In this document: one piece after another, positions 9,781 to 16,893 of the stretch | Layout of the letters: every line of letters starts with the position of its first letter | Numbering within the stretch: position 1 is the first letter of the stretch | From: Hymenopellis radicata | Lineage: Eukaryota > Basidiomycota > Agaricomycetes > Agaricales > Physalacriaceae | Direction: 5' to 3' | Assembly (NCBI GenBank): GCA_015501595.1 | Contig: JADNRX010000977.1 | Coordinates: 1 to 16,893 of the forward strand | DNA: 16,893 nt | Translations under genes and position numbers: made by a program | The notes under the pieces: model-generated | Told to the model about the DNA's origin: nothing | Database searches by the model: none | What the model saw: only the letters and a program-made list of their open reading frames with translations

Positions 9781-11725
9781 ATGTCATCTACGTCCAAACG
9801 TGGGAGCAGTTCTCGTCCTTGCATGCTTCCTTCAGCCGGTCCCCACGACGAGCTCACTTCGACCGTCTTTGGCGCCATCCAGGCGCTGCCGCCCACAAGA
9901 AAAGCCAATTTCCTACTGGACACGTCTTTGGCACTCATCGAAGCCGGTCAGTACGGCGACGATGTCGAGAGCTATCTCGAGGTCTATTTGAAGACACCCA
10001 ATCTCCCCAATGAGGATGTCGCGAGAGCCCTCCTGGCACGTGGGATGGCCAGGAAGTCTGCAGGCGATAAGCTCGTTGCAAAGGCGCACCAAGGTATGTG
10101 TGCTACTTGTTCAGTGGCGGAATACTGAGATGAACCCAGATTTCCAAGCTGCGCTCAACCTGGATCCCTCCAACCGGGAAATACAACAACATTTCCGGCG
10201 TGAAAGACGTGTACGTTTATAGATCTCTGTTCCCATGCATTAGATTGAACCCATTTTAGATTCACTTCATGGATGAACCCGCATCCCAGCGCGCACCTCC
10301 AGAAATCTGGGACCGAATAGCCCGCAATATCCTCGCTATCATCTTCGCTCCTGGTTGCGTGTCTCCGCATTTCACAGAGATATCGCCTCTCGTATCATAT
10401 TCCATACCGTCGATCTTCATTTCGGGGACGATCAAGAGAACCTAAACCGAGGCCTTGACTTTATGGATCGTGTCAAGGACGACCCAGCGTTCGCGTCCCG
10501 CGTCAAGTCCCTTCGCATCCACTGGGCCTACGAGGAGAGCGACGTACTTGACCTCATGACTCGCGCTCTTCGCACGGCACTCCCAAAATTCAAGGAGTTG
10601 CGGGACTTTGAGTGGATTGGCTACCCCGAGATGCGCGCTGACGTTGTCCAGAGCGTCCTGGCCACCCACGCGCACATCCAGAGTCTTGGTCTCATAGGAT
10701 GGCACTTTGATGCTGTCGGCGTCTCCGCATTCAGGAACCTGCACAAGTTCACCCTGCGGGCAGAGGACGACGATGGGTTCGCAGACATGGGCGAGGTGCG
10801 GACAGTGCTGGACATGAACAAGGATACTCTCAAGCACCTTGTCCTTGGTGCATACCTCGAGCGGACCCATTCATGGGACAGCGCGTTCCAGAGCGTCACC
10901 ATCAAGAACTTGACGCACTTGGATCTGGTTGATACAAGAATCTCCCACGTCGTCTTGGCTAGGATCGCACACGCCCACAACCTGCAGACGCTGACCCTCC
11001 ATGGCACCTTTGAAGAGCCCACGTCTGCCAAGGTGATCTTTGCCAGCGACCATGTCATCGACGGGGAGCACACATTCCTGCCGCACCTCGAGGTATTCAG
11101 GTTTGTTTTGGTCGGACACGACGAGGAACTGGGCTTGTACCAAAGCGTCACCGCCTTTCTCCGAAAGCGCACGCGTCTCCGACGCCTTGACTTGGGCAAC
11201 TGCCCTTGGGATCTTGTCGCTGGCGTCTTACCTCAACTCACGGGTCTCCGGGTTCTGGGCGTGCGTATCTCAAACCTATCTCAACAGGCCATCGACATCC
11301 TAGTACGGAGCATCCCACCGTACATGGTTGCCATTCGTCTCTCTACCGTCGTCTCTGACAAGCCCCTCAATGAGTACGCATCGGCATTCGCGTCTTTTCG
11401 TTCGCTTTCGTTCCTCCACCTCCACACTGTTGGCAAGCACCGCCCGAAGCCGAATCTCATGTCGGAAAAGGACTATCTCTTCCAGACGGATATGTGGAAT
11501 ACCGCAGTGAGGAGCGTCGCGATTGTGCTGCCCTCGGTCGACTTTGTGGGCTGGCATGGCGAGCACTATGTCGTCGTGCGGACAGAAGAGGGCGTCGAGC
11601 TGAAGGAGCTACCTGCCAGGCGGCGCCTGGATTGTGGGAAGGGTGTCGATCTCGGTGGAGACGACGCCGCTTGGGTGGAGAGGAAGGATGTTCCTATGGA
11701 TTATGAGATGCCAGGCCTCGAGTGA
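9781..11725 (+). CDS. F-box protein with N-terminal TPR-like region, three exons, one frame break
   Basis: Exons are 9781-10093, 10140-10210 and 10260-11725, with introns of 46 and 49 nt (donors GTATGT and GTACGT). The first 128 residues include a TPR-like helix pair: ARALLARGMARKSAG followed, across intron 1, by DFQAALNLDPSN. Exon 3 then gives an F-box with APPEIWDRIA and SWLRVSAFHRDIASRIIFH. After it come about 430 residues with leucine-rich-repeat-like strands (VKSLRIHW, IQSLGLIGW, LQTLTLHG, LRRLDLGNCPW). One base seems missing at CC 10331-10332, just inside the F-box; reading resumes as LRVSAF. The ATG at 9781 is the first in frame. The earlier ATG at 9730 is in another frame. The likely role is an SCF substrate receptor, with the TPR part as a possible second protein-binding surface. 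It is only distantly related to the flanking F-box genes. Confidence 0.8.
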
Positions 11726-12145
11726 GGAGATTTGCTTCATATATATACAAAGCTCGCTTTCTTGTTCTGTGTACACTACTTTCACTGCTGGTTATTGAGT
11801 TGTATAGTAGCGCATGAATTTGGACACGACAGTTCTGAATTGCGCAGAACATTGGTTGATCTGGCACAATCGGTGGGACATGCAAACAAACTCTTCCGTC
11901 ACCATGGGCGCCTAGCTGTGCTCAGTCTTTTCTGGGTTTGCTGAAAAAAATCATCGAGTTCGCGGCGCTAGAGGCAGTGCCTTCTGATGTTTCTCGACAC
12001 TCGAAATCGGAAGAGACCTCGGGAGTATAGGATAAATCTCTGTCATCATTGGAGGACGTTGATCGTGTTCTACTTTACTACTAAGGTAAGTATCGAGCTG
12101 ATTCCTGCCTTGTTTGTCCCGTCGTAATTATCCACTCAGTAGCAG
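11726..12145. other. Intergenic region between TPR/F-box gene and right arm
   Basis: The first 100 bases (AT-rich, with ATATATATAC at about 11739-11748) are presumably the 3' end of the TPR/F-box gene. Nothing else is recognised. Confidence 0.5.
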
Positions 12146-12262
12146 TGCGGTAGACCTTAGTTCGTGCATAGAATTAAAGTAACTTGAGATATACAACAAG
12201 AAAGTAGCATAAGTTTGTACCTAAATGTTTGGGGTGTTGGGCAAATATACCTAGTTAGGATG

Positions 12263-13700
12263 TCAGATTTTGACGCCTACGGACGCTACCCCTTTCGCGT
12301 CAAGTATAGTAGTAAGAACCTGAATGTCCAATCCAAGCCTCTTTAGCCCTTCATAATAATTCAAAACTTCCGTTGGTACTTCAATAGAGTCGCCCGAAAC
12401 CGAGAGGTCAACAGATTTGAGGGCGGATCGTTGACCAGAGAATCCATAACGCTCCTCTAGCATTAGGCGAAACGCTCCGCCAACAATGCCACTGACATCA
12501 GGCGCCCCCCGACCCGGACTGAAATCGAGTCTGAACGATGCGAGCGCCGGTACCAAGTCATACGCATGCGTCACTTCGCCGTCGTCGTCAGTCTCTACAT
12601 ATCTCGTCAAGTTCAAGAGAAACCGCTCTGTCGTAGACAGCGTAACTTCGTCCCACTCGCAGAACGACAATTCTAGTTCTGCTAATTGGGGTAATGCTGT
12701 CAGCACAGCTTCAAAGGTAGCGGTAGGCAGCGCATTAGTCACACAGAGATATGTGAGATGGGGGCATCCATGCGACTCCGTTACGAAGGTGGCTAGGTCG
12801 CTGCCGATTTCCTCCGGATCTGTAGTAGGGATCGTGGATATGTCGTAAGGAGCGATGCTGATGGCCAACCGCTCCAGCGACGGGAAGGAAAAGAACGAAA
12901 GAAGGGAGACATCAAGGATCGATATCTCTGTGAGGGTGTCATGGTGAATTCGAACACTCGGAGTGGTCAGCGGTACGCAGGTTGTCTCGAAATACTGCAG
13001 ATTTGGTGCAGCGGCTACAATGTTTGCATAGTACTCGCCATCGAGGGGAACATTTTCGATGGGTGTTCCGCGCCCATCAATGAAGTCGGTAAGCTGAGAC
13101 CACGGAAGTTGCGAAACAGTCTCGAAAGCACCGCCTAGCGACAGACTGGTGAGACGAGGACAGATTTCAAAACCCCGGATGCTCGGTGTGTCCCCATCGT
13201 GGTCGACCGCAAGGTCTTCAAGTAACGGGAGTCTTCCGTGAAATTGTGGAAGCAGATCCGCGTATGACGGATGTACCCGGATGAGAAGACGCGCCAAAGA
13301 GGTGGAATCGTCTATCAACACCTGCAGAAGCGCGCGTACCACGGGCGGAGCATGGTTGCGGGGAAATCCAACCCCACAAAAAAAGCCAATCTCCCGCGGG
13401 CGCGATGAACATCGCGCTAAAGCCAGTTTCAGCAGCGAAACAGGATCTTTCATCCTCAAGCATTCGTGGTCGAGGTAGAGAGGCTGGAAGTACCACAATT
13501 CCGAGTGAGAGACAGCTGTTTCTCTCCATAAGGAGCAAACGTATGATATGTTTCCATGGGGGCTGTCGAGGGCTACAGAGGGTACGCAGCACATCGATTA
13601 TGCGAGTAAAGGCGAAGATTTCTGCCCATATTTCTGGGGGTACGCGAGCTATTGCTGAAGACGACGAGCCGAGCACGAATGGGCCATTTATGTCATCCAT
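12263..13700 (-). CDS. F-box gene 4 (leucine-rich F-box protein), copy in right arm, one frame break
   Basis: This is a predicted SCF substrate receptor of about 480 codons and the best-preserved member of the cluster. The ATG at 13700 gives MDDINGPFVLG and RVPPEIWAEIF. After PRQPPW the frame shifts by one base at AAA (13551-13553 on the plus strand reads TTT), and everything from NISYVCSLWRETAVS to the stop at 12263-12265 is one uninterrupted frame. Family blocks (MKDPVSLLKLALA, VRALLQVLIDDST, SLLSFFSFPSLERL, LPQLAELELSF, SALKSVDLSVSGDSIEV) match F-box gene 3 nearly residue for residue. The C-terminus, ending SVGVKI, is new: it arises from a deletion of about 80 bases still present in the left arm. 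A three-base insertion (ARCSSRP versus ARSSRP) also separates the copies. No intron is seen. Confidence 0.82.
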
Positions 13701-13779
13701 TTACGCGCTCTTTGGGATAAAACACGCGTGATGGTGTAGATAAGACAAGCGACGTCTGTGGCTGTACTGCCATTGGGAC
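13701..13779 (-). promoter_or_regulatory. Conserved leader of F-box gene 4, with ACGCGT
   Basis: On the minus strand GTCCCAAT (13779-13772), GTACAGCCACAGACGTCG (13767-13750) and ACGCGT (13729-13724) precede the ATG at 13700. This is the mirror copy of the leader at 6690-6780. Confidence 0.55.
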
Positions 13780-13980
13780 TTGTTATTTCTCACGCCGAAC
13801 AACCACTTCCACATCCCGAAGAAGAAGGTTTATCTGCGTTCCCTTGATGGAAGTCATACTAAAGGGAACTGTCGAGTATATGGCAAGGAAGAAAGGCGCC
13901 GCGTCGGTATATGTGTTGGAGGTCATAACCCGATGTGTAGTATGTGTACGTATGTTCCGACCTTAAAATCTGTAATCTTG

Positions 13981-15109
13981 TCACCTGCTGCGTCCACCAA
14001 AGAAAGCGCGAATATCCTTCTGCTGGGGATCGTAGGCCGCGCTCCCTATACCACCCCTCTGTCGAACAGGCTATTGAAGGTGATAGTCAGAAGAGTATGG
14101 ATAAGAAAGAAAGATGATTTGTACCACGGTATTAAGATGTTCGTAACTATTGAAGTCGCTCAGCCGTACTTTCAGTGGTGGGATATTGTCACCATCGAAA
14201 TCTATGCTTTCTCCAGTTTTGACTCCCTGAAACCAAGAGATGGGGATATGTGGTAGCGCGTCGCTGCAGATGAATAAACGTACCTGAAATTCTACTGAAA
14301 CTCTTGCCCAGGCGGTGTTCCGTAGTCCCGTATATGGCATTTGCTCGTTCTGACCACCACGAGCCAATAAGGCTGCCAGCGTTTCCTTGATACACAGACC
14401 GTGGCTCACTATCGCGACGCGCACACCCCTCATGCCCTCCCTTGCTGCTTTAAAGACGTAGGGGAGCAAGATCTCGTCAATGGCGCGTTCAGCGCGCTGG
14501 CGAAGATCGTTCTTACTTTCACCCTCGGGAAACGAGCCTTCGCGATCACTGATACCAGGATATTTGCCCTTATCTAGGAACGACGGTAGAGAGTCCGCGG
14601 TGGCGATTTTCTGCATGTACGGCTTGCCTTCCGCGACGCCAAAATGTTGTTCACGAAGCAGTGTTGACGAAGATAAGAGAGGTTTGGGCGATTTTTGTTT
14701 GTCATGGATGGCCTGTGCAGTCATGGAGGCGCGTAGAAGGTCAGAGGTGTGGATAGCCGTAAGCCTGGTTGAAGAGAAATATTCTCCGGCTGCTTTCGCT
14801 TGCTATTGAAGGCACAGTTCGGTTTGCGTACTCTTGTAGGTGTGGCAAGTGACATACGTTCATACCTGGGGGGTCTGTCACTCTGGGATTAAAATCTATA
14901 TCAGAAGATGAATACCATGGTTGCTCAATGGTGCATCCTTCCATCCCGCCCACACGGATTGCTGGAGATGACTATTGTCAACGGCATCACTAGTGAGATT
15001 GTTGAGGTCAACTCACAACGTTATCCGTCGATTCTCCGTGTCTAACCTACTGTATCGTTATAAGACGCGAATATGAGCGAATAAAACTTACAAAGATGAA
15101 GACGACCAT
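13981..15109 (-). CDS. Histidine-phosphatase superfamily (phosphoglycerate mutase-like) protein, 7 exons, intact
   Basis: Exons are 15092-15109, 15017-15046, 14916-14961, 14858-14865, 14284-14802, 14125-14226 and 13981-14070. Introns are 45, 55, 50, 55, 57 and 54 nt. The protein is 270 residues with no frame break. The catalytic RHGE is at residues 8-11 (His9 would carry the phosphate). LLRASMTAQ follows with Arg58, then LREQHFGVAEG with the acid Glu85, and VSHG with the second His168. The C-terminus reads GGIGSAAYDPQQKDIRAFFGG. The family removes or transfers phosphate on small metabolites or proteins through a phosphohistidine. Fungal members of this size are annotated as phosphoglycerate mutase-like, but the substrate cannot be told from sequence. 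The gene is head-to-head with the metallo-beta-lactamase gene. The donor of the last intron could be placed three bases earlier. Confidence 0.9.
14858..14865 (-). other. 8-nt microexon of the histidine-phosphatase gene
   Basis: Eight bases complete a Gly codon and add Met-Asn. On the minus strand they follow a CCCAG acceptor (14866 on) and precede a GTATGTC donor (14857 down). The upstream exon ends one base into a codon and the downstream exon starts on a codon, so these eight bases are needed to keep frame and to yield LSNHGMNQAKAAG, the usual form of this family's segment. Confidence 0.8.
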
Positions 15110-15282
15110 TGAATGCAAGGTCTGTGGGAGAGACGCGCACTTCGGCACTTCGGTCCGACTGCCGCATAACACCGACGGTTCGGGAAACACGCGCACGTGA
15201 GGCGGGACCGCAATTTCATCTTGTTTTTGTTACCACCATCATCTCCTCTTGATCATTAAATTATGATTATTTAGGGTGCATT
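15110..15282. promoter_or_regulatory. Short head-to-head promoter region
   Basis: Only 173 bases separate the start codons of the minus-strand phosphatase (15109) and the plus-strand metallo-beta-lactamase (15283). The half near the phosphatase is GC-rich, with a CTTCGGCACTTCGG direct repeat at about 15139-15152. The half near 15283 is T- and A-rich. Shared control of both genes is possible. No TATA box is clear. Confidence 0.5.
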
Positions 15283-16893
15283 ATGCCTCCCGGAACACCC
15301 TACCACTCTTTCCTCGTGGAGTACCCATACATCCGTGTCGACGAGTTCACTACAATCAAGGACTACCAGGCCAAGCTTCATCTCTTGACGCACGCACATT
15401 CGGATCACGTCGTTGTTTACAAGCAAAGTCATTTGATCAGCAGATAATCTGCTCTCATGACACGAAGGAAATCATTCTGCGCCCACGAAGTCTACAAGGA
15501 GCGTCATCTGCACGAACAGGAATTTCGCGCAGAGAAGAAGAAAACGTTCAGCCATTTGAAGGTAGACCCGTTGATTGGCGAAGATGGAGAGGTCTTTTAT
15601 AAGGGCTCCAAAGATCTTCTGGTGCGTTTCTGCGCCTTATTAGCTGGCGAGTCGCTCATCCGAGTCTACAGAAAGTAGTTCCACTCAACACGCCATATTC
15701 CGTACCGATCGATGACAAGCGTTCGGTCACTGTTACTTTAATTGACGCCAATCCACTGTCCGGGCTCCGTCATGTATGTCTTCCGTCTACTGTTTAATCG
15801 CCCAACTCAGAGGACTTCAGGTTCCTCATCGAAGGGTCGGAGGGTAATGTTCTGCACACCGGCGACATTAGGGCGGAACCGTGGTACCTCGAATCACTGA
15901 AACATAATCCATTCCTGAAGCCTTATTTGGCTACGCCTGGCTCTACGCCCGGTGTCCTAAAGACACTGGACGCTATCTACCTCGACACCGCTTGTGTCTT
16001 CAATAAAGACAATGTCCCAACAAAGGTCCTTATTCTCCTTGTTAATTCACAAATTCTCACTAGTCTCAGGAGGACGCCACGACTGGTCTAATCGCCCTAA
16101 TGCGCTTATTTCCCAAGACGACTCATTTCTTCTTGAATACGTGGACGTTGGGATATGAGGACATTCTTACTGCGGTAGCATGCGCTTTTGGATCTAAGGT
16201 ATTTAAGATCGTCTCTATGAGGTTGAAGCTTATCTACTTTTCAGATTCACACAGACAGATACAAACATTCTCTCTTCACCAAGTTTGATCAAGAAACCTC
16301 TCCTTCGATCCATCAGTACTAGAGATCCAAGTATTACCCGCTTCCACGCCTGTGAACGCTTTGACCGATGCGAGTACTGTGATATACCGGAGCATAAGCC
16401 AGACAGTTGAGCACAAAGGGAAATCGCGTCGTTTACGTCACCCAGTCAGTACCATGAACAGGGAGATTGGAAATTTACAGACAAATCCAAACGACTGGTG
16501 GCGGGCGAAGACGTAACATGTCTAGTGAGGCCCATTCATCCTATTCGTTGCCGGTGGTCTTACTTTTACAGCTGGTCCCACTTGCGCGGCATTCCCTCTA
16601 CCGAACTGCAGGCCCTCGTCTCCATGTTTAGGCCTAAGCATCGTACCAATACTTTGGACCCAACTCTGGATAACCTGGATTTGGGCTGCCATTCATCAAG
16701 TGTTCTCGCCTTATCTTAGCGGGACGGGCGGTTCCGCACCGTCTACGCAATCTTCGGATTTACGAGCACTTCAAGACCTGTCTCATGACGAGGATGGCAT
16801 CGATGTGTCGTTGAAGAACCTCGTCGGTGATCATGCTGAAGAAGTCGCGAACAAGTGGGCAACGGTCGGGTAACGGACGCAAGGTGGAGGCTT
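15283..16893 (+). CDS. DNA-repair metallo-beta-lactamase (SNM1/Artemis type), 3' end outside window, many frame breaks
   Basis: This is a predicted beta-CASP/DRMBL nuclease acting in interstrand cross-link repair or end joining. Exons I could place are 15283-15621, 15672-15773, 15821-16025, 16070-16198 and 16245 onward, with introns of 44-50 nt and a further intron near 16523-16570. Motifs present are EYPYIRVDEF, the metal-binding HAHSDH at residues 37-42, HCPGS (motif 3 His), HTGDIR (motif 4 Asp), and the RFHACERFDRCEY and NTLDP segments of the DRMBL part. The frame is broken by single-base changes near 15413-15416, 15482-15484, 15753-15754, 16302-16303, 16400-16450, 16600 and 16689-16690, several being one C too many in a C pair. 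Motifs survive in other frames on each side. It is a pseudogene if the sequence is exact, otherwise a normal gene. The end of the window cuts it, close to an apparent stop at 16871 that another frame reads through. Confidence 0.75.

Larger units (their letters stand above)
12146..13793 (-). repeat. Right arm of the large inverted duplication
   Basis: This is the reverse complement of 6676-8391 with scattered substitutions and small indels. The spacer between arms is about 3.75 kb. The arms carry convergent genes, with their 3' ends facing the spacer. Confidence 0.85.

Noticed and set aside
10621..11199. 192-codon minus-strand open frame inside the TPR/F-box gene
   Set aside because: It lies wholly antisense to a coding exon with clear protein motifs, is rich in Arg, Ser and Trp as antisense frames of GC-rich genes are, and has no motif of its own.
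6676..13793. Inverted repeats as ends of a transposon
   Set aside because: The arms carry an F-box gene related to neighbours outside the structure, no transposase is seen in the spacer, and no target-site duplication flanks the outer edges.
1..16893. CRISPR arrays, tRNA or rRNA genes, bacterial promoters or terminators
   Set aside because: No regularly spaced short repeats, no cloverleaf or rRNA segments were recognised, and gene structure is eukaryotic.

Overview
The window looks like nuclear DNA of a filamentous basidiomycete, most likely an Agaricomycete. The reasons are many short introns (about 44-74 nt, GT...AG, often with GTA[A/T]G donors), intron-dense housekeeping-type genes, and a family of F-box proteins with the motif spacing common in mushroom-forming fungi (P-x-E-I-W-A-E-I-F, then about 35 residues later Y-V-C-S-x-W-R-x-x-A-x-S-x-x-x-L-W). 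A Polyporales-type fungus is my guess only. I see no bacterial-style operon, tRNA, rRNA, CRISPR array or intact transposon.

Layout, left to right: (1) 1-1892, minus: a 13-exon aldehyde dehydrogenase, complete at its 5' end and cut by the window at its 3' end. (2) 2752-8391, plus: three tandem F-box/leucine-rich paralogues (2837-4284, 4868-6330, 6781-8169). Each is preceded by a related 5' leader containing TGTACAGCCAC or close to it, and a solo leader without a gene lies at 6381-6465. (3) 6676-8391 and 12146-13793: two arms of a large inverted duplication. Each carries one F-box copy, and the copies point at each other. The spacer of about 3.75 kb holds roughly 1.4 kb without a recognisable gene and then a TPR/F-box fusion gene (9781-11725, plus). 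(4) 13981-15109, minus: a complete seven-exon histidine-phosphatase (phosphoglycerate-mutase-like) gene with an 8-nt microexon. (5) 15283-16893, plus: a DNA-repair metallo-beta-lactamase of the SNM1/Artemis type, head-to-head with the phosphatase and cut by the window end.

A theme runs through the window. Nearly every coding region except the phosphatase is interrupted by one or more single-base indels, almost all at short homopolymers (C, A, G or T runs), and reading continues in another frame with full family similarity. This is either uncorrected long-read or pyrosequencing-type error or real recent decay. The inverted duplication gives an internal control: its arms differ at exactly such runs (C4 versus C5). 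Gene models are therefore given as spans that ignore these breaks.

The F-box proteins would act as substrate receptors of SCF ubiquitin ligases. The local expansion, the shared leaders and the inverted duplication mark this as a fast-evolving accessory cluster between conserved metabolic and repair genes. I found no clear evidence of a wholly new system. The most unusual items are the F-box cluster with its shared leader, the large inverted duplication, and the microexons.
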